In this document: positions 45,813-54,881 of the stretch, one piece after another
Layout: every line of letters begins with the position of its first letter
Position numbering within the stretch: the stretch's first letter is position 1
DNA from: Paraburkholderia polaris
GTDB taxonomy: Bacteria > Pseudomonadota > Gammaproteobacteria > Burkholderiales > Burkholderiaceae
Assembly (NCBI RefSeq): GCF_012927345.1
Contig: NZ_JABBGJ010000016.1
Location: forward strand, 62,001 to 126,000
Direction: 5' to 3'
DNA length: 64,000 nucleotides
Notes under the pieces: generated by a model
What the model was told of the DNA's origin: nothing
Database searches by the model: none
What the model saw: the letters and a program-made list of their open reading frames with translations, nothing else
Translations under genes and position numbers: made by a program

Positions 45813-46949
45813 TCAAGCCCGCAGATCGCGCAACGGGTGTTCGTTTGCCGGCCACGGGCTTTCGAACATCTTCGCCACATCGGCGGCGCTCACGTCTTCA
45901 ATGCGCGCAAAACGCCAGCGCGGCGCGTTGTCCTTGTCGATGATGCGCGCGCGAATCCCTTCGATCGTGTCGCCCTGCGCAAAGCTCGTGCGCGTCAGAT
46001 CGAGATCGCAGCGCAACACATCGGCCATCGACCCCTCGGCGCGCGTCACCACTTCCAGCGACACGGCCATCGACAACGGCGAACGTTCGCGCAACACGGC
46101 AATCGTCTGCTCGGCCCAATCGGCGGCCTCATCTCCATGTTCCCGTTCCTGCTCCAGCGAAGCGAGAATCTGCGTCATGTCGGGCAACGCGAAATGCCGG
46201 TCGATCAACGCACGTGCGCTCGCCAGCAGCGAAGCATCGGGTGCCGGCACGACGTGATGCGCAGCCGTCTCGCGCTCGATGCACGCCACCACGTCTGCGC
46301 CACGTTCGAACAGTTCGGAGCGCACCGTATCGACTAGCGCGGGCAATGCCGCGTCGTCGATATAGGCGTCGGCGAGGCCTGCGTAGAGCGCATCGGCTGA
46401 GCCGATCGTTTCGCCGGTGACCGCCAGATAACGGCCGAGCGCGCCGGGTGTGCGCGCCAGAAACCAGCTCGCACCGACATCGGGAAAGAGCCCGATGCGG
46501 GTCTCGGGCATCGCCATCTTCGTCGAATTGGTCACAACACGCAGGCCGCCGGTACGATGCGCGCCCTGCGAAATCCCCATGCCGCCGCCCATCACGACGC
46601 CATTCATCAACGCGATGTACGGCTTCGGGTAGGTGAAGATCGCGTGATTGAGCCGGTATTCCTCGGTGAAAAACGTGTCGCGCGCGTCGTGCTCGCCGCG
46701 CTGTGCCGACTCGTACAGAAAGCGGATATCGCCGCCCGCACAGAATGCGCGCGGATGCGCGCTGCGCACCACCACGGCGAGCACGTCCGGATTTTCGCGC
46801 CACTGATCGAGCGCCGCGTGCATCGCGCGAATCATGCCGGTCGACAGCGCGTTGAGCGCCTTTGGTCTTTCCAGTTCGATGAAACCGATGCGGTTGGCTA
46901 CGTAAGTCGCGACTTCGTCGCTGACGGCGGGCGAGGCGGAAATGGACAT
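45813..46949 (-). CDS. Enoyl-CoA hydratase/isomerase family protein (3-hydroxyisobutyryl-CoA hydrolase-like)
   Basis: 378 aa crotonase-fold protein. Oxyanion-hole motifs HPRAFCAGGDIRFLYE and MNGVVMGGGMGISQGAHR, and PETRIGLFPDVGASWFL with the catalytic acidic residue, are characteristic of 3-hydroxyisobutyryl-CoA hydrolase. It is longer than ordinary enoyl-CoA hydratases (about 260 aa), which supports this call. That enzyme acts in valine degradation. Downstream (45720-45770) is a short GATCCGGC/AACCGGC tandem repeat. Confidence 0.9.
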   Translation of the reverse strand: MSISASPAVSDEVATYVANRIGFIELERPKALNALSTGMIRAMHAALDQWRENPDVLAVVVRSAHPRAFCAGGDIRFLYESAQRGEHDARDTFFTEEYRLNHAIFTYPKPYIALMNGVVMGGGMGISQGAHRTGGLRVVTNSTKMAMPETRIGLFPDVGASWFLARTPGALGRYLAVTGETIGSADALYAGLADAYIDDAALPALVDTVRSELFERGADVVACIERETAAHHVVPAPDASLLASARALIDRHFALPDMTQILASLEQEREHGDEAADWAEQTIAVLRERSPLSMAVSLEVVTRAEGSMADVLRCDLDLTRTSFAQGDTIEGIRARIIDKDNAPRWRFARIEDVSAADVAKMFESPWPANEHPLRDLRA

Positions 46950-46995
46950 GGAGAGCTAAGCGCGATGGCGCGAAATGAGTCGGAACTGAACGTTA

Positions 46996-47396
46996 TCACG
47001 CACTCGCGGCTTTGGGCTTGGTAGCGGGTTCGGTGTCCGCTTTGATGGCGCGGTTGGTATCCGCCTCGGTGGCGGGTTCGACGGCCGATGGCTCAGGCGA
47101 CCTGGTGGACTTTTTGCCCGACGGCGCGGATGGCTGAGATGGCTGAGATGGCTGAGATGGCTGAGATGGCTGAGATGGCTGAGATGGCTGAGATGGCCGC
47201 GTGGCCGGTTCGTCGTACCATTCGTCGTACGATTCAACCGGCGCTTCAGCAGACTTTTTTTCCGCGCGCGGGAAGCACTCGTGACGCCTCGCGGCTGCCC
47301 GGCGTCTTGCGTGCCCAGCCAGGCATCCAGTGCGACGCCCACCACCGTATCCAGCGGCGCGCTCGGAAATAAGGATACGAGGAAGGTATCCGTCAT
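46996..47396 (-). pseudogene. Frameshifted hypothetical gene with SQP repeats
   Basis: From ATG 47396 one frame reads MTDTFLVSLFPSAPLDTVV then ALDAWLGTQDAGQPRG, which looks like real protein. After a run of seven A (plus-strand T7 at 47255-47261) the protein-like character switches to the -1 frame: KKSAEAPVESYDEWYDEP, then seven Ser-Gln-Pro repeats, then an acidic/Lys tail ending TKPKAASA. The joined product would be about 130 aa. It may be a pseudogene, a phase-variable or slippage-expressed gene, or a sequencing error. No clear ribosome-binding site. Function unknown. Confidence 0.55.
47131..47193. repeat. Tandem repeat, 7 x 9 bp (TGGCTGAGA)
   Basis: Seven exact copies of TGGCTGAGA. Read on the minus strand in the downstream frame of the frameshifted gene they encode Ser-Gln-Pro repeats; in the other frame they give Ser-His-Leu. 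Confidence 0.95.
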
Positions 47397-47535
47397 GCTT
47401 TCGACGCAGCGCGCGAGGCGGCATCGGCGAGCGCCGACACGCACTGGGCGCCGCGAAAACAGACTGACTGAGGACGGCTTTCGCAAGCGAGTGAGTTTGA
47501 AGGAGGTTATCCGCGCGTCAGCGATACGAGCCGGA

Positions 47536-47820
47536 TCAGGCCGCCACGTTGCCTGGTGGGAAATGGCCGCTCTTGAGCAGCACGGGCGTGCCATTGCTGA
47601 TCTGCAAATGTTCGCGCGCAACCGCCTCGATGTGCGGACGCCCGGCGTCGAACGCGCGCATCCAGCCTTCGAGATCCTCTGAGTACGCGCCGAAGTGATC
47701 CTCGAGCGCCTCGACCGAGATCGCGCACGGCACCGGTTCGCCGTCCACGAGCGCGGGAAACACAACCGTCAGATTGGAGTCGCGGTAAGCAGGCGCATCC
47801 GCGGGAAACCGAATTTCCAT
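47536..47820 (-). CDS. DUF1488 family protein
   Basis: 94 aa from ATG 47820 (GAGGCGACC ribosome-binding site). MEIRFPADAPAYRDSNLTVVFPALVDGEPVPCAISVEALEDHFGA fits DUF1488, small proteins of unknown function common in Burkholderiaceae. A longer open frame upstream lacks coding character. Confidence 0.82.
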   Translation of the reverse strand: MEIRFPADAPAYRDSNLTVVFPALVDGEPVPCAISVEALEDHFGAYSEDLEGWMRAFDAGRPHIEAVAREHLQISNGTPVLLKSGHFPPGNVAA

Positions 47821-48086
47821 GGTCGCCTCATCAGAAGTATCCAGCAGCAAAGGGACACCGGCGATAACCGGCCACCCCCGGACATGCCCGCTATAGTACT
47901 CGCGCGGCTGGACCGCGGTCCAGCCTCCTTCGCCCTCCTGCTCGATGTCGCGCGCCCCGGGCAGATAAGTTCTGCAGGCGGATCGATACGCAGAATTGCA
48001 CTTGTGCCGCCAGCCTCTGTCGAACCGGTTCACCGGCACGATCTGTGCCGACGCAGTGACGCCATTTCGAGTTCACCGAGCGCAAT

Positions 48087-48278
48087 ATGGGAAAATATTT
48101 TCTGCAGAACCACGAACTGCCTGAGCCGGATGCGGCAAACAAATGGTTTGCGTACGCCGAAAGCCACGGCATCGACATTCCGAAAGCCATCAGCATCTGG
48201 GAAGACGCGGCAACCGAAAGCGGCGCGCAAAGCCGCCAACTGGTTAGCGCGGCGGGCATCACGATCGAAACGCCTTAG
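48087..48278 (+). CDS. Small hypothetical protein
   Basis: 63 aa, MGKYFLQNHELPEPDAANKWFAYAESHGIDIPKAISIWEDAATESG and a short C-terminus. No family known. The amino-acid composition is protein-like and the opposite-strand frames are less so, but the ribosome-binding site is weak. Confidence 0.55.
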   Translation: MGKYFLQNHELPEPDAANKWFAYAESHGIDIPKAISIWEDAATESGAQSRQLVSAAGITIETP

Positions 48279-48344
48279 CCCCTGTAGGGCACACTTCCGG
48301 TGTGCGTGGCGAGTCTCGATACCTATTTGAAAGGAAACATCACG

Positions 48345-48728
48345 ATGCATTTCATGACGCAATTGCGCCGCTCCGGCCGCTTCCGACCTAGCAGCGCCGC
48401 GCTTGCTCTCGTCCGCAGGGCGTCCCTGTCTGTTGCCCTGCCCGCCGCCATGCTGCTCGGCGCGGGTCTCGCCGGCTGCGCATCGTCGAACACCACGTCG
48501 CTGATCAATCTGCCGAACGGTCAGACGGGCTTTGCTGTGAACTGCAGCGGCGCCGACGCCGCTTCCAGTTGGGCCTCGTGCTACGTGCAGGCCGGCAACG
48601 CATGTGGCGCGACCGGCTACGACATCGTGTCGAAAGACAACGATGAAGGCGGCGCCGCGGGCGGCAGCGTCACGAACGTCGTCTCGGCCAACGTGAAAAA
48701 CCGTTCGATGATCGTGCGCTGCAAGTAA
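48345..48728 (+). CDS. Putative lipoprotein
   Basis: 127 aa from ATG 48345 (AAAGGAAA ribosome-binding site). A long N-terminal region with a lipobox (AGLAGC) is followed by a mature domain with four Cys residues (FAVNCSG, WASCYVQAGNACG, MIVRCK) that could form disulfides in the periplasm. ATG 48354 is an alternative start. No function known. Confidence 0.75.
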   Translation: MHFMTQLRRSGRFRPSSAALALVRRASLSVALPAAMLLGAGLAGCASSNTTSLINLPNGQTGFAVNCSGADAASSWASCYVQAGNACGATGYDIVSKDNDEGGAAGGSVTNVVSANVKNRSMIVRCK

Positions 48729-48731
48729 CGC

Positions 48732-49064
48732 TCAGTGCGCCTGCATCTTCGAGAACATGTTCAACACGGCGACCCCGGCAACGATCAGCCCAAGCCCGAT
48801 GATGGCCGGCACGTCAGGCACTTGCCGGTACAGCACGAGCGCGACCAGCGTAATCAGCACGATGCCGGCGCCGGACCATACCGCGTAGACGATGCCCACC
48901 GGAATACTTTTGAGCGTGAGCGACAGGCAATAGAACGCGATGCCGTAGCCAATCACCACGACTGTTGCCGGCAACAGTCGCGAAAAACCTTCCGACGCCC
49001 GCATTGCGGAGGTCGCGATGACTTCGGCAACGATCGCAATGGCGAGCAATGCATAAGGAGGCAT
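48732..49064 (-). CDS. SMR family small multidrug efflux protein
   Basis: 110 aa, exactly EmrE length, with four transmembrane helices. The conserved Glu in helix 1 (IVAEVIATSAMRASEGF), the helix-3 GIVYAVWSGAGIVLI and the helix-4 end match SMR proteins that export cationic drugs or guanidinium by proton antiport. ATG 49064 is preferred over 49070 because the TGAGG sequence sits at proper spacing. It begins 10 bp after the upstream UPF0303 gene and is likely co-transcribed. Confidence 0.9.
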   Translation of the reverse strand: MPPYALLAIAIVAEVIATSAMRASEGFSRLLPATVVVIGYGIAFYCLSLTLKSIPVGIVYAVWSGAGIVLITLVALVLYRQVPDVPAIIGLGLIVAGVAVLNMFSKMQAH

Positions 49065-49074
49065 CCGCATCGCC

Positions 49075-49572
49075 TCAGGCCTTTGCAAGCGCAAGCTTGC
49101 TGTAGTCGTGGCCGAGGTGAGCGCACAGCGCCTCCACCACCAATTCGTGATCCGCACGCTGCGGCAAACCGGATACCGTGATCGAGCCGATCACGCCGGC
49201 GCCCGCTACCGTCAACGGAAATGCACCGCCATGGGACGCATATTCCGTGACCGGCAAGCCGTGCTTGTCGGCGAGCGTGCTACCCGCCTGTTGCATCTTC
49301 AAACCGATCGCGTACGAACTGCGCCGAAAATGCGCGACCGTGTTGCCCTTGCGGCGCGCCCAGTCGACGTTGTCCGGCGTCGCTCCGTGGAGCAAGCTGA
49401 AGAACAGCGGCTGGCCGAACGTGCGCACGTCGATGGCGGCGGCGATGCCGCGTGCCTTGGCAACATCGTGCAGGTAGGCACCGACCTGCCATGCGCGGTC
49501 GGCATCGAATTGCGGGAACACCAGCGCATGTTCCTGAGCGGCAATCACCTGTAGATCGTGAGCGATATCCAT
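49075..49572 (-). CDS. UPF0303 family heme-degrading-domain protein
   Basis: 165 aa from ATG 49572 (MDIAHDLQVIAAQEHALVFPQFD). The HbpS/GlcG-like fold of UPF0303 is recognised by ARRKGNTVAHFRRSSYAIG and SHGGAFPLTVAGAGVIGSITVSGLPQRADHELVVEAL. Function in the cell is uncertain; relatives bind heme or small ligands. First gene of a pair with the SMR transporter. Confidence 0.87.
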   Translation of the reverse strand: MDIAHDLQVIAAQEHALVFPQFDADRAWQVGAYLHDVAKARGIAAAIDVRTFGQPLFFSLLHGATPDNVDWARRKGNTVAHFRRSSYAIGLKMQQAGSTLADKHGLPVTEYASHGGAFPLTVAGAGVIGSITVSGLPQRADHELVVEALCAHLGHDYSKLALAKA

Positions 49573-49819
49573 GGAGTTCAGAGCAAGGTAAGAAGTGAAG
49601 CGCAGGCCGTTGCACATGCATCCCGGTGCGCGAAGAGAATCTGGATTCTAGCGCAGCGCCTTACGAGTGCCTTCCGGTATGCGACGCCGGCAATGCGCGC
49701 CGCGACGTTGGCAAGCGCCGCGCTGTGGAGGCCGCGTCGCATTGGCATGTATTGAAGCCGGTTCTTAAATAGCTATTGCGTTGGTCGCCGCTTTGTCCTA
49801 TAATCTTTTCTTCGACGGA

Positions 49820-49896
<77 letters not shown>

Positions 49897-49943
49897 AGTA
49901 GCTCTTAAGTAGCTAAAGTGGTTCGAAACGTCGAAACAACATC

Positions 49944-49977
49944 AAAGGCTTGCCCAACCGGCAGGCCTTTTTTGTTT
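49944..49977 (+). terminator. Terminator after initiator tRNA
   Basis: AAAGGCTTGCC and GGCAGGCCTTT pair around a short loop, followed by TTTTGTTTT. It lies 47 bases after the tRNA end. Confidence 0.85.
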
Positions 49978-50329
49978 TCTGCCTCTCGTTTTCTGCCACG
50001 TAGTTGCGCGCGTTCCGCACGCCGAATTGCGCATCCTTCCCGCGCTCCTGTCCGTAGCCGGACAAGCACCCAAATCTTTGGCAACCCTGATCACGCTCAG
50101 CGCCGCAGCTTCCGCGCGAGCACACCGCCACTCCTGTTCGCCCTCATTGATCTGGACTCCAAACAGAACCGCATTCTTCGTCAACGGTAGTGGCAGGCAC
50201 ACGCGCCAGCGAGGGCCTGACCAGTGAAATATCCTCACCCCGCACTGACTGGCACACACCACCATGGCCCGCTCCCGACAAAACTCGCCCCAGTGATAAA
50301 CTCCCATCACTCTTTCTCGTCCCCTTCCT
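49978..50329. other. Intergenic region with no supported gene
   Basis: About 350 bp between the tRNA terminator and the NUDIX gene. A long minus-strand open frame exists here but has no start site, family or protein-like composition that supports it. The right end should hold the NUDIX promoter. Confidence 0.4.
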
Positions 50330-50875
50330 ATGAAATTCTGTTCTGTCTGCGGCCACGGCGTCAGCCTGAGCATTCCGCCGGGTGACAACCGCGAGCGCTT
50401 CGTATGCGGCAGTTGCGGCACGGTGCATTATCAGAATCCGCGCAACGTGGTCGGCACCGTCCCGGTCTGGGACGACAAAGTGCTGCTGTGCCGTCGCGCG
50501 ATCGAACCGCGCTACGGCTACTGGACGCTGCCGGCAGGCTTCATGGAAATGGGCGAAACCACCGCCGAAGCGGCTTCGCGCGAAACGCTGGAAGAAGCCG
50601 GCGCGCGCGTCGAGGTGCAGAGCCTGTTCTCGCTGCTGAACGTGCCGCACGTGCATCAGGTGCATCTGTTCTATATGGCGCGCCTGCTCGATCTCGACAT
50701 CGCGGCCGGGGAGGAAAGCCTCGAAGTGAAACTCTTCGAGGAACACGAAATTCCGTGGGACGAAATCGCCTTCCCGACCGTCGGCCAGACCTTGCGTTTC
50801 TTTTTCGCCGACCGTGCCGCCGGCAGCTTCGGCCTGCATACGGGCGATATCTTCCGCTCGCTGCGCGAAGGTTGA
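50330..50875 (+). CDS. NUDIX hydrolase with zinc ribbon
   Basis: 181 aa. The N-terminal zinc ribbon has two Cys pairs (FCSVCGHG and CGSCGTVHYQNP). The NUDIX box is complete: GFMEMGETTAEAASRETLEEAGA. It hydrolyses a nucleoside diphosphate derivative, possibly NAD-type or ADP-ribose-type, but the exact substrate is unknown. It ends 9 bp before aat and is likely co-transcribed. Confidence 0.9.
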   Translation: MKFCSVCGHGVSLSIPPGDNRERFVCGSCGTVHYQNPRNVVGTVPVWDDKVLLCRRAIEPRYGYWTLPAGFMEMGETTAEAASRETLEEAGARVEVQSLFSLLNVPHVHQVHLFYMARLLDLDIAAGEESLEVKLFEEHEIPWDEIAFPTVGQTLRFFFADRAAGSFGLHTGDIFRSLREG

Positions 50876-50884
50876 GCGGCGCGC

Positions 50885-51622
50885 ATGGTTCCCTGGCTCG
50901 GACCTGACGAACCGTTTCCCTCCGTCGAACGCGCGCTCGGCGCGGCCAGCGGCGCACCCGGCCTGCTCGCCGCCAGCGGCGACCTGCTGCCGTCGCGGCT
51001 GATCGACGCCTATCGGCGCGGCATCTTCCCCTGGTATTCGGACGGCCAGCCGGTGTTGTGGTGGAGCCCCGACCCGCGCATGGTCCTGCGCCCCGCCGAA
51101 TTCAAACTGTCGCCGTCGCTGCGCAAAACGCTAAAGCGCGTGCTGCGAGAAGACGCCTGGGAAATCCGTGTCGACCATGATTTCGCCGCCGTGATGCGTG
51201 CCTGTGCGCAGGCGCCGCGGCACGGCCAGCGCGGCACGTGGATCACCGCCGACGTGGTCGAGGCGTATTCATCGCTGCATCGGGTGGGCGATGCGCACAG
51301 CATCGAGACCTGGTTCGAAGGCCGGCGCGTCGGCGGTTTGTACGGGGTGTCGTTCGGCCGGATGTTCTTCGGTGAATCGATGTTCGCGGAGGTAACCGAT
51401 GCGTCGAAAATGGCGCTGGCCGCGCTTGTCGGACACTTGCGCCGTCACGAAATAGAAATGATAGACTGCCAGCAGAACACGTCGCATCTGGCGTCGCTGG
51501 GCGGCCGCGAGATCGCGCGCAAAGCGTTCATTGCGCATGTTCGCGCGTCTGTCGATGCACCGCCGATTCCCTGGCGCTTCGACAAGACCGTATTGCGCGA
51601 TGTCGTCGCGCCGGCGGCGTAG
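50885..51622 (+). CDS. aat: Leucyl/phenylalanyl-tRNA--protein transferase
   Basis: 245 aa. Motifs LLPSRLIDAYRRGIFPWYS, PVLWWSPDPRMVL, WITADVVEAYSSLHRVGDAHSIETW and FGESMFAEVTDASKMALAALV identify Aat. It attaches Leu or Phe from tRNA to proteins with N-terminal Lys or Arg, marking them for ClpS/ClpAP. It is followed closely by a second aminoacyl-transferase gene of the N-degron pathway. Confidence 0.96.
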   Translation: MVPWLGPDEPFPSVERALGAASGAPGLLAASGDLLPSRLIDAYRRGIFPWYSDGQPVLWWSPDPRMVLRPAEFKLSPSLRKTLKRVLREDAWEIRVDHDFAAVMRACAQAPRHGQRGTWITADVVEAYSSLHRVGDAHSIETWFEGRRVGGLYGVSFGRMFFGESMFAEVTDASKMALAALVGHLRRHEIEMIDCQQNTSHLASLGGREIARKAFIAHVRASVDAPPIPWRFDKTVLRDVVAPAA

Positions 51623-51726
51623 AAAGAATCAGGCCGAATCCGGATCCGTCGCCTACCGAGCCGCGGGTCACGAGCCGTCAGGCACGCCGGGTTTGCAATA
51701 CCAGAGACGCTTCGAGAGCTGCCAAC

Positions 51727-52548
51727 GTGACTCATCCCAACGAGCTGCCTCTTTCCCCGCTTTCAGCGCTGCAATTTTATGCAACGGCGCCCTATCCCTG
51801 CAGCTATCTGGATGGCCGCATCGCGCGGTCGCAAGTCGCCACCCCCAGCCATCTGATCAACTCCGACGTCTATACCGATCTCGTCAAGGCCGGCTTTCGC
51901 CGTTCGGGTGTGTTCACCTACCGTCCGTATTGCGATGGCTGCCGCGCCTGCGTGCCGGTGCGCGTGCCGGTCGATCATTTCGAGGCGAATCGCACACAGC
52001 GCCGGGTCTGGAAGAAGCACGGCGAGCTGGTCGCAACCGTCGCCCCACTGCATTACGACGAAGAGCACTACGCGCTGTACATGCGCTATCAGTCGGCTCG
52101 GCATGCCGGTGGCGGCATGGACCGCGACAGTCGCGATCAATACGAACAGTTCCTGCTGCAGAGCCGGATCAACTCGCGGCTGGTCGAGTTTCGCGAGCCG
52201 CTGCCGGATCATCCGGGAGCGCCGGGCATTCTGCGCATGATCAGCATGATCGACATCCTCGGTGACGGGCTCTCGTCGGTCTACACGTTTTTCGAACCGG
52301 GCCTGCCGCACACCAGCTTCGGCACCTACAACATCTACTGGCAGATCGAGCAGGCGAAGAGCCTCAAGCTGCCCTACGTCTACCTTGGCTACTGGATTCG
52401 CGAGAGTCCGAAGATGGCGTACAAGGCGAATTTCCGGCCGCTCGAAGGCCTGATCGACGGCGCCTGGAAAGTGCTCGATCCCGCCAGCATCGATCTGCCG
52501 CCGGTCGATCTGGCGATTCAGGGCAGGCGCGGGCCGCTGCGGCCGTAA
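51727..52548 (+). CDS. bpt: Arginyltransferase family protein (Bpt-type)
   Basis: 273 aa beginning at GTG 51727. The N-terminal domain has the Cys pattern PYPCSYLDGR and YCDGCRACVPVRVP. The C-terminal part has YLGYWIRESPKMAYKANFRPLE. Bacterial members (Bpt) transfer Leu to proteins with acidic N-termini rather than Arg. With aat it covers two classes of N-degron substrates. Specificity is inferred from bacterial homologs. Confidence 0.93.
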   Translation: MTHPNELPLSPLSALQFYATAPYPCSYLDGRIARSQVATPSHLINSDVYTDLVKAGFRRSGVFTYRPYCDGCRACVPVRVPVDHFEANRTQRRVWKKHGELVATVAPLHYDEEHYALYMRYQSARHAGGGMDRDSRDQYEQFLLQSRINSRLVEFREPLPDHPGAPGILRMISMIDILGDGLSSVYTFFEPGLPHTSFGTYNIYWQIEQAKSLKLPYVYLGYWIRESPKMAYKANFRPLEGLIDGAWKVLDPASIDLPPVDLAIQGRRGPLRP

Positions 52549-52743
52549 TGTCCGCGGGCCTCGTCCACCAAGCAGGTGCGGCCCCCACGACGGAGCCAAG
52601 CAGGTACGCGCGGCGGCCGGTCGCACAAGACTAGCGCCGCTCGCACCGGCTCACGCCTTTGGCCCACTTCCAGTTAGTCTCATTAAAGTCCCAAAGCCGG
52701 TAAAATGGCGGGTTCCCATTTTCCGGCCGCCCGGCTTCGTCCC

Positions 52744-53766
52744 GTGTTCAGTTCCCTCTACCCGCTCGTACGCGCCCAACTCTTTCGCATGGACGCGGAA
52801 GACGCTCACCACCTGACCTTGCGCATCCTCGGCGCCGCCGGCCGCACCGGCCTTGCCGGCGCGCTTGCGCCACGCGTGCCGGATGCGCCGCGCACCGTGA
52901 TGGGGCTGACGTTCAAGAACCCGGTCGGGCTCGCCGCTGGGCTCGACAAGGACGGCGCGTGCATCGACGGTCTGGCAGCGCTCGGCTTCGGTTTCATTGA
53001 AGTGGGCACGGTCACGCCGCGCGCGCAGCCGGGTAATCCGCGCCCGCGCATGTTCCGCCTGCCGCAGGCGAATGCCGTGATCAACCGGATGGGCTTCAAC
53101 AACGCGGGCGTCGATCAGTTCGTCAAGAACGTGCAGGCCGCGCGCTATCGCGGCATGCTCGGGCTGAACATCGGCAAGAACGCCGACACGCCGATCGAGC
53201 GCGCCGCCGAAGACTATCTGTACTGCCTCGAACGCGTGTACCCGTTCGCGAGCTACGTGACAGTCAACATCTCCTCGCCGAATACGAAGAATCTGCGCCA
53301 GCTGCAAGGCGCGGGCGAACTCGATGCGCTGCTCGCCGCCTTGAAGGACAAGCAGCAGCGTCTGGCCGACATGCACGGCAAGCTGGTGCCGCTGGCGCTG
53401 AAGATCGCGCCGGACCTCGACGACGAACAGATCAAATCGATCGCCGATACGCTGTTGCGCCACAAGTTCGAAGGCGTGATCGCCACCAACACCACGCTGT
53501 CGCGTACCGCCGTCACCGGTATGCAATACGGCGACGAAGCCGGTGGCCTGTCGGGCAAGCCGGTGTTCGACGCGTCGAACGAAGTGATCCGCAAGCTGCG
53601 CGCCGAAGTCGGCGAAGCGGTTCCGATCATCGGCGTGGGCGGGATTTTCTCAGGCGAGGACGCGCGCGCGAAGCTCGCTGCGGGCGCTTCGCTGGTGCAG
53701 CTCTACACCGGCTTCATCTACCGCGGACCGGCGCTCGTGGCCGAATGCGCGCAGGCGCTGCGCTAA
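52744..53766 (+). CDS. pyrD: Dihydroorotate dehydrogenase (quinone), class 2
   Basis: 340 aa from GTG 52744. The N-terminal membrane-associating segment starts FSSLYPLVRAQLF. The FMN barrel has GLTFKNPVGLAAGLDKDG, NRMGFNNAGVD, VNISSPNTKNLR (with the class 2 Ser), IATNTT and GVGGIFSGEDA. It oxidises dihydroorotate to orotate in pyrimidine synthesis, passing electrons to quinone. ATG 52705 is an in-frame alternative start. Confidence 0.95.
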   Translation: MFSSLYPLVRAQLFRMDAEDAHHLTLRILGAAGRTGLAGALAPRVPDAPRTVMGLTFKNPVGLAAGLDKDGACIDGLAALGFGFIEVGTVTPRAQPGNPRPRMFRLPQANAVINRMGFNNAGVDQFVKNVQAARYRGMLGLNIGKNADTPIERAAEDYLYCLERVYPFASYVTVNISSPNTKNLRQLQGAGELDALLAALKDKQQRLADMHGKLVPLALKIAPDLDDEQIKSIADTLLRHKFEGVIATNTTLSRTAVTGMQYGDEAGGLSGKPVFDASNEVIRKLRAEVGEAVPIIGVGGIFSGEDARAKLAAGASLVQLYTGFIYRGPALVAECAQALR

Positions 53767-53887
53767 GGCGAACGTTGAGCCGTGGTCTTAGGGCCTCGCG
53801 GGTTCGTGCGTGGTTTCGGGCCGGCTTGAGCCGACTTGGGCCGGCTTAGGCCGCCGGCCAGTGCCGGGGCCGCAGCCGGCCCAAACC

Positions 53888-53942
53888 GGGCACAAACCGG
53901 ACATAAGCGGGACATAAGCGGGACATAAGCGGGGCATAAGCC
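53888..53942. repeat. Tandem repeat of 11 bp (GGACATAAGCG)
   Basis: Three exact copies of GGACATAAGCG (53899-53931) flanked by one degenerate copy on each side. The preceding stretch (53815-53885) is itself a degenerate GCCGGCTT-type repeat. Together they fill the 300-bp gap after pyrD; an AT-rich stretch at 53975-54050 is the likely promoter of the next gene. Confidence 0.85.
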
Positions 53943-54068
53943 GGTCCGCTCCCCGCCATCACCCAATCCGCATCCGTAATATAGACATAAACAAACGATA
54001 TTTACGTTCCGATAGTCTGCTTTGTTATCCTTTCGTCTGTTGAAACGCCAGACGAAAAAAGGAACAGG

Positions 54069-54863
54069 ATGAAATTTGGCTTGTTGAAAAAGATGCTCGT
54101 CGCCGGCCTGATCGGCGCGTCGTTCACCGCTGTCACTGCCCACGCGGATGACCTGCTCGACCAGGTCAAGCAACGCGGCACGCTGCGCATCGGTCTGGAA
54201 GGCACTTTCCCGCCGTTCAATTCGAAAGCGCCGTCGGGCGAACTGGTCGGCTATGACGTCGACATCGCCAAGGCCGTTGCAGCCAAACTCGGCGTAAAAC
54301 CGGAATTCGTCACGACCGAGTGGAGCGGCATCATCGCCGGTCTGCAGGCGGGCAAGTTCGACGTGATCGTCAACCAGGTCGGCATCACCGACGCACGCAA
54401 GCAGGCGCTCGACTTCTCGCCAGCGTACACGTACTCGGCCGCGCAACTGATCCAGCGTAAGGACGACACGCGCCAGTTCAAATCGCTCGACGATCTGAAG
54501 GGCAAGAAGCTCGGCGTCGGTCTGGGCACGAACTACATGGACATGGCGAAGTCGGTGCCGGGCATCGACGTGAAGACGTATCCGGGCGCGCCTGAATACC
54601 TGCGCGACCTGGCCGCCGGCCGTTTGGACGCGGCGCTGAACGACCGCCTGATGCTCGCGTATCTGATGAAGAACTCGCAACTGCCGCTGCGCACGGGCGC
54701 GACGGTCGGCGCGGGCAACCCGTCGGGCATTCCGTTCAAAAAGGGCAATCCGAAGTTCGCCAAGGCGATCGACGACGCAATGACCCAGCTCGAAGCGGAC
54801 GGCACGTTCTCAAAGATCTCGGACAAATGGTTCGGTATCGACGTCAGCAAGCCGATCAAGTAA
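54069..54863 (+). CDS. Amino-acid ABC transporter substrate-binding protein
   Basis: 264 aa with a signal peptide (MKFGLLKKMLVAGLIGASFTAVTAHA). The mature chain has the family-3 solute-binding features GTLRIGLEGTFPPFNS, GELVGYDVDIAKAVAAKLG and AGLQAGKFDVIVNQVGITDARKQ. It captures a polar amino acid, possibly cystine, in the periplasm. Ribosome-binding site GGAACAGG. A terminator separates it from the permease gene. Confidence 0.9.
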   Translation: MKFGLLKKMLVAGLIGASFTAVTAHADDLLDQVKQRGTLRIGLEGTFPPFNSKAPSGELVGYDVDIAKAVAAKLGVKPEFVTTEWSGIIAGLQAGKFDVIVNQVGITDARKQALDFSPAYTYSAAQLIQRKDDTRQFKSLDDLKGKKLGVGLGTNYMDMAKSVPGIDVKTYPGAPEYLRDLAAGRLDAALNDRLMLAYLMKNSQLPLRTGATVGAGNPSGIPFKKGNPKFAKAIDDAMTQLEADGTFSKISDKWFGIDVSKPIK

Positions 54864-54881
54864 CGCGCGCTGGATGAACGA

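Noticed and set aside
47240..47270. Programmed dnaX-type -1 frameshift site
   Set aside because: The A7 run is in the wrong phase for a canonical X-XXY-YYZ heptamer and no stimulatory hairpin is clear; simple slippage or mutation is more likely.
49942..50421. 159-codon minus-strand frame between the initiator tRNA and the NUDIX gene
   Set aside because: Overlaps the tRNA terminator and the NUDIX start, with no start signal and no family.
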